A stretch of DNA of 59,125 bases from Prevotellaceae bacterium (GTDB lineage: Bacteria > Bacteroidota > Bacteroidia > Bacteroidales > Muribaculaceae). Where the stretch lies: contig JAETNS010000015.1 in assembly GCA_021772015.1 (NCBI GenBank), forward strand, positions 1 to 59,125, in the 5' to 3' direction. The translations under genes and the position numbers were made by a program. Under the pieces are notes generated by a model. It was not told the origin of the DNA. It saw only the letters and a list, made by a program, of their open reading frames with translations, and searched no databases. Below, one piece after another: positions 50,814 to 59,125 of this stretch (position 1 is the first letter of the stretch; each line of letters starts with the position of its first letter).

Positions 50814-52079
50814 ATGGAACTTAAAAGAGTAGTAGTAACCGGCATGGGCGCCCTTACTCCCATCGGAAACGATGTTGAGACTTCCTGGCAAAACGCCATC
50901 GACGGCGTGTCCGGTGCCGGCCCAATTACCCATTTCGACGCTTCCCTTTTCAAGACGCAGTTTGCCTGTGAGGTTAAGGGCTTCAACGGTGCCGACCATA
51001 TCGACCGCAAGAAGCTGCGTCAGCTTGACCTTTACGCCCAGTATGCTCTGGTGGCCGCCCGTCAGGCTGTCGAGGACTCCGGCATAGAGAAGGATGAGAA
51101 CCTCAACAAGAACCGCGTGGGCGTTATCGTGGCTGCCGGAATCGGCGGTCTCCATACGTTCGAGGAGGAGGCCGGCTATTATGCGATGAACGCTGACAAG
51201 GGACCGAAGTACAACCCGTTCTTCATTCCCAAGATGATCGCAGACATCGCTTCGGGTCACATCTCTATGGATTATGGCTACCACGGTCCGAACTACGGAG
51301 TGGTTTCCGCTTGCGCGTCTTCCAACAACGCGATCATCGACGCTTTCAACCTTATCCGTCTGGGCAAGGCTGACGTGATGGTCACCGGTGGAGCAGAGGC
51401 TGCCGTATATCCCGCCGGTGTTGGAGGCTTCAATTCGATGCATGCCCTTTCGACCCGAAATGATTCCCCCGAGACCGCTTCGCGTCCTTTCTCCAAGAGC
51501 CGTGACGGATTTGTGATCGGAGAGGGATCGACAGTGCTGATCCTTGAGGAGCTTGAGCATGCCAAGGCACGTGGCGCTAAAATCTATGCCGAGGTAGCCG
51601 GAGGTGGTCTGTCGGCAGACGCTTACCATCTTACCGCCACTCATCCCGAGGGCCTGGGAGCAATCCTCGCCATGCAGAATGCGCTTGAGGATGCCGGCAT
51701 GAAGCCTGAAGACATCGACTATATCAACGTGCATGGCACTTCCACCCCAGTAGGTGATATTTCCGAGGTCAAGGCCATTGTCGAGGTGTTCGGCGAAAGT
51801 GCCCACAAGCTCAACATTTCCTCTACAAAGTCGATGACCGGCCACCTGCTTGGCGCGACCGGCGCGATGGAGGCGATGTTCAGTGTCCTCGCTTGTCAGA
51901 ACGATATCGTTCCCCCGACTATCAACCACGAGGAGGGAGACGAGGATGAGGAGATCGACTACTCCCTCAACTTCACTTTCAACAAGGCGCAGAAACGTAC
52001 AGTCCGCGCCGCTCTCTCAAACTCGTTCGGTTTCGGCGGCCACAATGCCACCGTGATCGTCAAGAAGTACGAGGAATAA
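50814..52079 (+). CDS. fabF: Beta-ketoacyl-ACP synthase II
   Basis: 421 residues from the ATG at 50814 (MELKRVVVTGMGALTPIG); the frame is open further upstream only through the terminator stem. Catalytic C168 (SACASSN), H307 (NVHGTSTP) and H344 (KSMTGHLLGATG, K339) are all present. Elongates acyl-ACP in fatty acid synthesis. Length and motifs are standard. Confidence 0.97.
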   Translation: MELKRVVVTGMGALTPIGNDVETSWQNAIDGVSGAGPITHFDASLFKTQFACEVKGFNGADHIDRKKLRQLDLYAQYALVAARQAVEDSGIEKDENLNKNRVGVIVAAGIGGLHTFEEEAGYYAMNADKGPKYNPFFIPKMIADIASGHISMDYGYHGPNYGVVSACASSNNAIIDAFNLIRLGKADVMVTGGAEAAVYPAGVGGFNSMHALSTRNDSPETASRPFSKSRDGFVIGEGSTVLILEELEHAKARGAKIYAEVAGGGLSADAYHLTATHPEGLGAILAMQNALEDAGMKPEDIDYINVHGTSTPVGDISEVKAIVEVFGESAHKLNISSTKSMTGHLLGATGAMEAMFSVLACQNDIVPPTINHEEGDEDEEIDYSLNFTFNKAQKRTVRAALSNSFGFGGHNATVIVKKYEE

Positions 52080-52140
52080 TACGGTTCTCGTTCAGGAGAT
52101 GTCATTCCGTGGCGATATGCCGGAATGTATGAAATAATCG

Positions 52141-52175
52141 GCAGGCCCGACGGTTGAATGTTCCGTCGGGCCTGC
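52141..52175. terminator. Bidirectional terminator between fabF and kup
   Basis: GCAGGCCCGACGG (52141-52153) pairs perfectly with CCGTCGGGCCTGC (52163-52175), between two convergent genes. Confidence 0.8.
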
Positions 52176-52178
52176 GTG

Positions 52179-54134
52179 CTAATCAATGCGCTGGATCACG
52201 CGATGGGGAGAGCCGGAGGTGAGTATGAGCGGCACATGCTCGATGGTGGTTGAGGAGGTGTCAAGCCCAAGAGCCGCGTCAGTGGTGATGCCGATCTTGC
52301 GGAGCCGCTCATATAGCGACATGATCCCACGCTCAAACGGGCGACAGCTGCTTGACGGGGAGAAGACGCGGTGGATGATCGTGAAATGGAAATCGCCCGG
52401 TATTCCTTCTTCCCTAAGAGAGGGATAGGTCGAGGTCAGATCCACCCTATTCTCTTTCACAAGATCGTTGATGATCTGGCGCAGATAAATGTTGATTTTC
52501 GGATCGATCCGGAAGCCCAGCTTCAGGCCGATGGAAAACACACGGCCCGGGATCAGTTCGTCTACGGTGTAATTGAGTGTGGACGGCTCATCGGTATATT
52601 CCACACGGATAAACCAGTAATGGTCGGCGCGCTTGGGTTGCTTGTTTATGATCGAATAGAGGATCTTTGTCTCTATGAGGTATGGATCGGCTGACTCGCT
52701 GATGTAGACCATGTTTGAGGCGGCTTTGGGTATCTCCTTGTCCTGGCTGATGCCCGCGATCAATCTGAGGCTTTTCCGTATGTCGGTGTATTGGAAATAA
52801 CGTCGTCTGATCCTGCTGGCGTTGTGCCACGAATATATGACGAATACAAGCATGGCTGCGAGAAGGATCGTGTACCATCCGCCGTGGAAGAACTTGAAGA
52901 GGTTGGCGCATAGAAAGACAATCTCTATAGTTGTGAATGCGACAAGGAATATCCATACCAGCCAGGACGGGGTTTTTCGCTGTCTCATCCAGAAGGCCAT
53001 AAGGATGGTTGTCATCAGCATGGTAATTGTGATCGCCAGTCCGTAGGCTCCCTCCATATGTGACGATGTGCCGAAAATCAGCACGGTCATCACACATCCC
53101 GCGAAAAGGCAAAGGTTGACCGACGGGATATAGAGCTGTCCTTTGACAGTAGAGGGATATTTGATTTTGAGTCTGGGCCAGAAATTCAGATTGATGGCTT
53201 CGGAAAATATTGTGAAGGAGCCGCTTATCAGTGCCTGTGATGCTATTATGGAAGCCCCGGCCGACATTATTATGCCGGGAAGCACGAACCATTGTGGCAT
53301 TATGGCATAAAACGGGTTTGTTGCGGGAGCGGCGGCAGCATCAGGATGGGCTATGATCCACGCCCCCTGACCCATATAATTGAGTACCAGCATTATTTTT
53401 ACAAACAGCCACGCAACCGAGATATTCCAGCGCCCGCAATGACCAAGATCGGAATACAACGCCTCCGCCCCGGTCGTGCAAAGAAAGACCGCGCCTAAAA
53501 CCAGAAACCATCCGGGATAATCAAGGAGGATTCTGACAGCATACCAGGGGTTCAATGCTTTGAGTATGGAGGGCGCGAGACCGATATTGCATACTCCCAG
53601 CACTCCTAACATCAGAAACCATCCGAGCATGAACGGGCCGAAAAAGCGGCCTATGGCCGAGGTCCCGAAACGTTGCGCCGCGAAAATCAATGTGATTATA
53701 AACAGACTTATGGGAACCACTGGTGGATCCGGCATAATTGCCGACAACCCTTCGACAGAGGTAGTCACGGTTATCGCCGGCGTTATGACTCCGTCGGCTA
53801 TCAATGTGGCTGCCCCCATGGCTGCCAGCAGATAGAGCCATTTCTTGCCCTTCGATCTCACCAGTGAGTATAGCGCGAGAATGCCTCCTTCCCCTTTGTT
53901 GTCGGCACGCAAGGCGATCAGTACATATTTCACAGTAGTCTGTAGGGTGAGGGTCCAGAATACAAGGGAGACAGCTCCAAGTATGTAATCCGGGTCAAAC
54001 GATGGATTGGCATGACAGATGGTTTTCATGACATAGAGCGGAGAGGTGCCTATGTCGCCGAAAACAATGCCAAGAGTGACCAGAAGGCCGAGGGCTGTGA
54101 CAGGGGGATGGTTGAAACGTTTTGTTATGGTCAT
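52179..54134 (-). CDS. kup: KUP/Trk-type potassium uptake protein
   Basis: 651 residues from the ATG at 54132-54134 (MTITKRFNHPPVTALGLLVTLGIVFGDIGTSPLYV); longer open frame is not homologous. About twelve TM helices, then a soluble C-terminal domain (about residues 460-650). GDIGTSPLYV, VFGTLTLQ-like VFWTLTLQTTVKYV and NKGEGGI are KUP signatures. Imports K+ with H+. The C-terminal part is somewhat longer than in minimal family members. Confidence 0.94.
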   Translation of the reverse strand: MTITKRFNHPPVTALGLLVTLGIVFGDIGTSPLYVMKTICHANPSFDPDYILGAVSLVFWTLTLQTTVKYVLIALRADNKGEGGILALYSLVRSKGKKWLYLLAAMGAATLIADGVITPAITVTTSVEGLSAIMPDPPVVPISLFIITLIFAAQRFGTSAIGRFFGPFMLGWFLMLGVLGVCNIGLAPSILKALNPWYAVRILLDYPGWFLVLGAVFLCTTGAEALYSDLGHCGRWNISVAWLFVKIMLVLNYMGQGAWIIAHPDAAAAPATNPFYAIMPQWFVLPGIIMSAGASIIASQALISGSFTIFSEAINLNFWPRLKIKYPSTVKGQLYIPSVNLCLFAGCVMTVLIFGTSSHMEGAYGLAITITMLMTTILMAFWMRQRKTPSWLVWIFLVAFTTIEIVFLCANLFKFFHGGWYTILLAAMLVFVIYSWHNASRIRRRYFQYTDIRKSLRLIAGISQDKEIPKAASNMVYISESADPYLIETKILYSIINKQPKRADHYWFIRVEYTDEPSTLNYTVDELIPGRVFSIGLKLGFRIDPKINIYLRQIINDLVKENRVDLTSTYPSLREEGIPGDFHFTIIHRVFSPSSSCRPFERGIMSLYERLRKIGITTDAALGLDTSSTTIEHVPLILTSGSPHRVIQRID

Positions 54135-54212
54135 ATCGGTTCTCTTCTCCGGATGGGATTTTGTTTTTACAAAACACCAATGCCGGGAAAAGTTCGCCGG
54201 ATTATAAAAAAG

Positions 54213-54244
54213 ATGCGGTGTGTCATGTTTCAGACACACCGCAT
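54213..54244 (-). terminator. Terminator of the SurA/PpiD-like gene
   Basis: ATGCGGTGTGTC (54213-54224) pairs perfectly with GACACACCGCAT (54233-54244); on the minus strand it is followed by CTTTTTTAT. Confidence 0.8.
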
Positions 54245-54267
54245 TTCTATGTGGGAATTGGATGTTA

Positions 54268-56331
54268 TTACTGACGGTCGGAATAGAATTTCTGGATGCG
54301 GTTCTTCACCTTCTTGTTGCCAAGGAGGATACCCGACATGGAGTTCTGAAGAGCGGCCGAGCCTTCACGCTGGGTAAACACCATAGCGTCGTTCTTGAAG
54401 TCGAACGGACGACCCTGGTTGTCTACATTGACAACTTCAAACACTACCACGGAGCCGTTGAGGGCGATCGGGCCTACGAGCTGGCCTTTCTTGGCAACTG
54501 CCACGTTGGCGTTGAGGGCTGACTCGAAGGGAGGGAAATTGCGAACCATAGGCTGGCCGAATGTCACCTGGGTTGTGTCTACGGTTGACTTCATCACGGA
54601 TGCGAATCCGGCTACGTTTGAGGCCTTACCTTTGAAGTCTGCTATGAGCTTGTCACCTTTCATACGGTTGCGGGCTTTGTCTTCGAGGTATGTGCGTACG
54701 CGGCTGTAGCTTGAGGGGATGAAGTCACCCTTGAACACCTCTTTGATGGCTACGGCCATCAGGCGGCTCTCGGTGTCGTCGGTGAACACGCCGGAAACAT
54801 CGCCTTTCTTATTGTCGATTGTCCATTTGGCGGCGTTACGGCTTTCGGGAAGATTGTTGACCGAAAGGGTGGAGGGAGTGACGAGGCCTTCCATCACATT
54901 GTAGCCTGCCTTGGCAGCCTCTGCCGAGAATTTCTCGGTGGTGTTGTTGGCTTCAAGGAATTTACGGAAGTCGCTATTGAGCTTGTTGACCGTGGCGGAG
55001 GAGGGGACAACGTCATAGGTGATCTCTGCGATCTCGTAAACGGCCACAGGGGCTTTGCGCGTGCGGATCTTCATGGCCACGCCCGGATTGTTCTTCGATG
55101 TGAAGTAGGTCCCGGTTTCCGCGTTGTTGATATCATCCTTGACCAGTGCGAGCTGGGGATCAACGAGCGAAACCCACACGCTGTCCTGGCTCTGGGCGAT
55201 GAGCTTCTCGCCGAGATCGGCGGGACGGCTGCCGGTGTTGAGGCGGTTGAGCACAGAGTCGGCTGCCGCGCCTTCAGCGAACACGGCCATGTCGAGCAAC
55301 ACGGAGTCGGTGTCCTGAGTGACCGAGAGAAGTTTGGCGAGGGTGTATTTGTTGTCAAAGAAGGAAACCTGAGCGACGGTGTCGGCTGTGATCTTGTCAA
55401 GGGCGCGGCTCAACGCGGGGGCAAGCTTGCTTTTGGGGGCGCTGACGCGGTTGACATAGAACTTTGAATTGCCGGCCAGAGCCTCGGTGCCTTCAGTCGC
55501 CTTGAGGTCGGCGAGGGCTTTGTTGACATCGGCGGCTGCCAGATCGAGGTCGCTCTTGGAGGGCACCACGTCGACAGTGATGTAGTCGATGACATATTGG
55601 GCCTCGTCGATGCGGAAGCGGTTTTTCTCTTCATTGTACACTGCCTCGATCTCTGCGTCGGAGGGTTTGAAATCCTCGTCGGAGAGGGTGGAGAAGTCCT
55701 TGCGGACGTATGCGATGGTCGAGGTGGCGGCGTTGTCGTCGTAATATGCTTTCGCGTCAAGCTTGTTGGCGGGAAGCGCACCGGAGAAGAGATTGGTGAA
55801 CTTCTGGCTCAGAAGCATTTTCTCTGTGTCCTGCTCGAGGGCCTGCCATGCCTGCTGGAGCTGTTGCGACTGGGCCGGCTCAAGTCCGTATTTCTGGGGA
55901 TTGTAAGCGTAGTCGTAAAGGACCTGTGCGGAGGGAAAGCCCCACTGCTGTACCATGCGGGCCACCATCGGGTGGGGAGTTTCGCCGAGCATTGCCTTTG
56001 AAAGCTCGTTGTCGGTGACAACCAGTCCGAGGGCTTCAAATTCCTCTTTGAGAAGCGTCTCGTTGACCATCTGCTGGAGCACCATGGTCTGGATGCGGGC
56101 GTTGTCGATGTTGGCGTAGCCCTGGTTGCGCATCTGCTCCGACTGCTGCTCGACGCGGCGTTGAAACTCCATGTAGTCGATTTTCTTGCCGCCTACTTCA
56201 GCGACGGTGTGGTTGTCGGAGAAGAGCTCTCCGGGGCGGTCAACCGCGGTGAGGATAAACAACAGAAGCGCAACTCCGAGTATGGAGATTATCAGTATCG
56301 GCCTCTGTCGAATTTGTTCGAGTGCTGACAT
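54268..56331 (-). CDS. SurA/PpiD-like membrane-anchored peptidyl-prolyl isomerase
   Basis: 687 residues: an N-terminal TM anchor (RPILIISILGVALLLFILTAVD), a SurA_N-type helical domain (MVLQQMVNETLLKEEFEALGLVVTDNELSKAML) and a long parvulin-like/chaperone part. Bacteroidota PpiD-like proteins assist periplasmic folding and outer membrane insertion. Parvulin active-site residues were not identified with certainty, so isomerase activity is not assured. Own promoter with -7 box TATCTTTG. Confidence 0.9.
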   Translation of the reverse strand: MSALEQIRQRPILIISILGVALLLFILTAVDRPGELFSDNHTVAEVGGKKIDYMEFQRRVEQQSEQMRNQGYANIDNARIQTMVLQQMVNETLLKEEFEALGLVVTDNELSKAMLGETPHPMVARMVQQWGFPSAQVLYDYAYNPQKYGLEPAQSQQLQQAWQALEQDTEKMLLSQKFTNLFSGALPANKLDAKAYYDDNAATSTIAYVRKDFSTLSDEDFKPSDAEIEAVYNEEKNRFRIDEAQYVIDYITVDVVPSKSDLDLAAADVNKALADLKATEGTEALAGNSKFYVNRVSAPKSKLAPALSRALDKITADTVAQVSFFDNKYTLAKLLSVTQDTDSVLLDMAVFAEGAAADSVLNRLNTGSRPADLGEKLIAQSQDSVWVSLVDPQLALVKDDINNAETGTYFTSKNNPGVAMKIRTRKAPVAVYEIAEITYDVVPSSATVNKLNSDFRKFLEANNTTEKFSAEAAKAGYNVMEGLVTPSTLSVNNLPESRNAAKWTIDNKKGDVSGVFTDDTESRLMAVAIKEVFKGDFIPSSYSRVRTYLEDKARNRMKGDKLIADFKGKASNVAGFASVMKSTVDTTQVTFGQPMVRNFPPFESALNANVAVAKKGQLVGPIALNGSVVVFEVVNVDNQGRPFDFKNDAMVFTQREGSAALQNSMSGILLGNKKVKNRIQKFYSDRQ

Positions 56332-56381
56332 TTAAAATTAAATGGTTTATGTTATTATTTTTCTTTTTCCAAACAATTGCA

Positions 56382-56471
56382 CAAAGATACGGCTTTTCCG
56401 TAAGTTACCCAAATAAATGACGCTTTTTGTTGGTTGATGGCGGGTTGAAAGAGATAAAAATAGTATCTTTG
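56382..56471. promoter_or_regulatory. Divergent -7 boxes of the PpiD-like gene and the MBOAT gene
   Basis: Minus: TATCTTTG (56389-56382). Plus: TATCTTTG (56464-56471). -33 elements are not clear. Confidence 0.55.
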
Positions 56472-56523
56472 CATCGGATTTCATATCCTGTTTTTCCCTT
56501 TCGACACAACCTTTGATTCCTAT

Positions 56524-57972
56524 ATGCTGTTCAATTCGATAGAGTTTGCTGTATTCCTGATTGTCGTTTTTCTGCTCTATTGGTTTGTGTTCAACCGTGG
56601 CCTGCGGCGGCGAAATCTGTTTGTCATCGCTGTCAGTTACCTGTTTTATGGCTGGTGGGACTGGCGTTTTCTGTTGCTGATCGCGTTCACATCGCTATGC
56701 AGCTATGGCAGCGGGATCGCCATCGGGAAGGCTCTCGACAAGGACGGTAGGGTAAGGGCGCGGTGGTTCTGCGGGCTTAATATCGGTGTCAACCTGGCGA
56801 TACTGTGTCTTTTCAAGTATTACAATTTCTTCATGACGGAGTTCGCCTCGCGGTTTATGGATGGAGATGCTTCCGGCTTGCTGGTGAAGCTGATTCTTCC
56901 GGTGGGTATATCTTTCTACACATTCCAGGCTCTCAGCTACTCTATTGACGTGTATCGCCGAAAGCTCGCGCCTGCCACCGACATCACATCTTTTTTCGCT
57001 TACATTGCGTTTTTCCCGCAGCTTGTAGCCGGTCCCATCGAGCGTGCGACAAACCTTTTGCCCCAGTTTTACCGGCTTCATAAGTTTGATTATGAAGGAG
57101 CTGTGGACGGGATGCGCCGGATTCTATGGGGATTGTTCAAAAAAGTGGTGGTCGCCGACAGTTGTGCTTGGATGGTCAATGTCATCTTCGCTGATTACGA
57201 GACGTTGCCCGGCAGCACATTGCTGATAGGCGCGCTGCTTTTCGCTTTCCAGATATATGGTGATTTTTCGGGGTATTCAGACATCGCCATAGGTACAGCC
57301 CGGCTTTTCGGCTTCCAACTGATGCAGAATTTCCGCAATCCCTATTTTTCCCGCGACATAGGGGAATTCTGGCGCAGATGGCACATATCCCTTAACACTT
57401 GGTTCCGGGATTATGTCTACATACCTCTGGGTGGCAGCCGTGTCGGCCGTCACAAGGTGATCAGGAATACATTCGTGATTTTTCTGCTCAGCGGATTGTG
57501 GCATGGTGCGAGCTGGACTTTCCTTGTCTGGGGCGGCTATCATGCCCTGTTGTTTGTACCGTTGATTGTCACCAAGCGAAACCGCCGCTATACTGACACT
57601 GTAGCCGCAGACCGCCGGTTTCCCTCTTTTCGGGAGATGAGGGGGATGGCGGTGACATTCTGTCTTGTGGTTGTCGGATGGATATTTTTCAGGGCAGAGA
57701 CGATCTCCGGCGCGTTGACTTATCTGCGGCGTATATTCAGCCTGTCGTTGTTTGACAAGCCTGTCGGATATGGACGTGAACATGATCTCTGGGTGACATT
57801 GGCGTGGATTGTGGTTATGCTGGCTGTCGAGTGGATCCAGCGCAGACGCGACCACGGGATGGCTATAGGCTTCATAAGGCAGGCGTGGCTGCGGTGGGCG
57901 GTCTATTATGCCATAATCATAAGTCTCTTCTTTGGTGAAGGGGTGGAGACATTCATTTATTTCCAGTTCTGA
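56524..57972 (+). CDS. MBOAT-family O-acyltransferase (AlgI-like)
   Basis: 482 residues with about ten TM helices. FFPQLVAGPIERATNLLPQF, then LSGLWHGASWTFLVWGGYHALL with the conserved H327 and H340, are AlgI/DltB-type features. AlgI moves acetyl groups across the inner membrane for O-acetylation of surface polysaccharides. The AlgJ-like gene follows with one base between stop and start, so the two make one acetylation machine. The polysaccharide target is unknown. Confidence 0.93.
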   Translation: MLFNSIEFAVFLIVVFLLYWFVFNRGLRRRNLFVIAVSYLFYGWWDWRFLLLIAFTSLCSYGSGIAIGKALDKDGRVRARWFCGLNIGVNLAILCLFKYYNFFMTEFASRFMDGDASGLLVKLILPVGISFYTFQALSYSIDVYRRKLAPATDITSFFAYIAFFPQLVAGPIERATNLLPQFYRLHKFDYEGAVDGMRRILWGLFKKVVVADSCAWMVNVIFADYETLPGSTLLIGALLFAFQIYGDFSGYSDIAIGTARLFGFQLMQNFRNPYFSRDIGEFWRRWHISLNTWFRDYVYIPLGGSRVGRHKVIRNTFVIFLLSGLWHGASWTFLVWGGYHALLFVPLIVTKRNRRYTDTVAADRRFPSFREMRGMAVTFCLVVVGWIFFRAETISGALTYLRRIFSLSLFDKPVGYGREHDLWVTLAWIVVMLAVEWIQRRRDHGMAIGFIRQAWLRWAVYYAIIISLFFGEGVETFIYFQF

Positions 57973-57973
57973 T

Positions 57974-59023
57974 ATGCGTGAAAATCAAGACAAACCTGGC
58001 ATGAAACGGTTTCTCCGGCGGATCATTATCGGCGGCATGCCATTGGTGGCGGTGGCTTTATGTGTGGCTTATTTCAGCTTGTTTGTTAAGCCATACATGG
58101 TCGGCGACCTCGGGGTGCTGGGTAAGATAGGATTTGACCGTGAGTATGAAAACAGTTTCCGGGCCAACCCTTTCCCGGAGTATCCGGTCATGCAATATCA
58201 GCCGGGCGACAGTCTGGCCGATGTGGTGACCGTTGGTGACTCTTTCAGCCAGCAAGGATATATCGGGTACCAGAACTTCCTCTCCCATAAAATCGGGAAG
58301 GTGAGCAATCTGCCGATTGACCGGGAGAAGATAACGTCAGCACAGGCGGCATTCAATTTGGTCAACTCCGGTTTCTTCGACAATTTCCCGAATGTCAGAT
58401 ATGTTGTGGTGGAGAGTGTGGAAAGGGAACTGGTCAGATTCTGGTCGCAGGTAGACAGGGCCGGAAAAGACACGGTGTTGCCGCTTTCCGCCGCCTTTGC
58501 GGAGAGTGGAAAGCCGGATGATCCCCGCAATGTCATGGGGAAATGCTTCCGCCAAGGAATAGACTGGCTCAAAATCACCATCGGAGCTGACGAGAATCCG
58601 GTAAAGAGGCTGCGGCTCGACCGTGAATGCTTCACAATTCCGGGAAAAGAGTCGATGTTGTATTTTTATCATGACGATCTTACGGATGTTGTTTACGATG
58701 ACTCGCAGGTGGAAGATGTGGCGGATAAGCTTGCTGATCTTCATGCACGGTATCAGGCCAAAGGGATAAAGATGCTGTTTCTTCTTGCGCCGGACAAGTA
58801 TGAGATTTATCAGCATTATGCTGTAGACAATCCGTTCCCGCCGAAAATGGTGGGTGCTCAGCTTGCCGGGCTTGATACTCTCGGTTTCGTGGTCAATCCT
58901 ATTCCTGAGATGCTTCGTCGTATTGATGATGGGGAAAAGGATATGTATATGGCTAATGACAGCCATTGGTCATACAAGAGTTCGCGGCTGGTGGCCGATC
59001 TGTTGTATGAAAAAATGAAATGA
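57974..59023 (+). CDS. AlgJ/AlgX-like SGNH acetyltransferase partner
   Basis: 349 residues from the ATG at 57974 (MRENQDKPGMKRF), one base after the MBOAT stop. One TM anchor (about 16-38) is followed by a periplasmic SGNH-like domain: S90 in TVGDSFSQQG, and D329/H331 in NDSHWSYKSS complete a Ser-His-Asp triad. It would transfer the acetyl group delivered by the MBOAT protein to a polysaccharide. Confidence 0.88.
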   Translation: MRENQDKPGMKRFLRRIIIGGMPLVAVALCVAYFSLFVKPYMVGDLGVLGKIGFDREYENSFRANPFPEYPVMQYQPGDSLADVVTVGDSFSQQGYIGYQNFLSHKIGKVSNLPIDREKITSAQAAFNLVNSGFFDNFPNVRYVVVESVERELVRFWSQVDRAGKDTVLPLSAAFAESGKPDDPRNVMGKCFRQGIDWLKITIGADENPVKRLRLDRECFTIPGKESMLYFYHDDLTDVVYDDSQVEDVADKLADLHARYQAKGIKMLFLLAPDKYEIYQHYAVDNPFPPKMVGAQLAGLDTLGFVVNPIPEMLRRIDDGEKDMYMANDSHWSYKSSRLVADLLYEKMK

Positions 59024-59062
59024 GGATCTGACATACATCCTTCTTATTCCGGGTAAAAATCA

Positions 59063-59098
59063 GACGCGGCGTCAAAATCTTGATTTTGACGCCGCGTC
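59063..59098 (+). terminator. Terminator of the acetylation operon
   Basis: GACGCGGCGTCAAAATC (59063-59079) pairs perfectly with GATTTTGACGCCGCGTC (59082-59098). It belongs to the GTCAAAAT-topped family. Confidence 0.8.
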
Positions 59099-59125
59099 GT
59101 GTTTATTGGTACGCTCCCCGGATGG

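Noticed and set aside
50712-51929. 405-codon frame antisense to fabF
   Set aside because: Long open frames opposite high-GC genes with strong codon bias are expected; no domain or start signal, and fabF is certain.

Overview
The window looks like the chromosome of a gut Bacteroidales, most likely of the Muribaculaceae type. The reasons are: Bacteroidota promoters (TTG or TTTG about 20 bases ahead of TAnnTTTG) in front of many genes; very large secreted proteins with beta-strand C-terminal tails of the type IX secretion sort; a DUF4919 protein, a PG0870-type DUF6371 protein and other Bacteroidota families; tRNA-Leu without an encoded CCA; and moderate to high GC with AT-rich promoter regions. 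No rRNA, CRISPR array or complete insertion sequence was seen.

Layout. 1-6272 is one end of an integrated element: a DUF6371 primase-like protein (cut by the window edge), a DUF3987 helicase-like protein fused to a helix-turn-helix, a two-TM protein, a tyrosine recombinase and a protein with four tandem helix-turn-helix domains. The element abuts the 3' end of mnmE, a classic integration target. 6273-14157 holds mnmE, a divergent MATE exporter, cellobiose phosphorylase, a three-gene ATPase/DUF4276/Nudix operon (probable defence) and tRNA-Leu. 14242-35262 holds an ECF sigma factor, an M6-type secreted protease, two giant paralogous secreted proteins and a small secreted protein; among them lie the Tat translocase, fabD, a DUF2007 protein and lptD. 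35590-41294 holds an AraC regulator, a flippase-like protein, tadA, glycogen branching enzyme and a TIGR02757 protein. 41226-48718 holds an LTA-synthase-like sulfatase and an operon (iorA, iorB, aminotransferase, CoA-transferase) interrupted by a four-helix-bundle cassette. 48891-59023 holds a DUF4919 protein, a membrane protein, acpP-fabF, kup, a SurA/PpiD-like periplasmic chaperone and an AlgI/AlgJ-like acetylation pair.

How genes work together. IorAB with the neighbouring aminotransferase and CoA-transferase would turn aromatic amino acids into aryl-acetates with energy capture. acpP and fabF share a transcript split by an internal terminator. Tat, LptD and the PpiD-like chaperone belong to envelope assembly, matching a cell that exports very large surface proteins.

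The most unusual structures are: four 10-bp direct repeats just upstream of the four-HTH gene; a 194-bp MITE-like element with 3-bp TTA target duplications; a four-helix-bundle gene bracketed by inverted heptamer repeats that form the start codon of one neighbour and the stop codon of the other; a 127-bp giant palindrome; and a family of terminators sharing a GTCAAAAT/ATTTTGAC apical stem.
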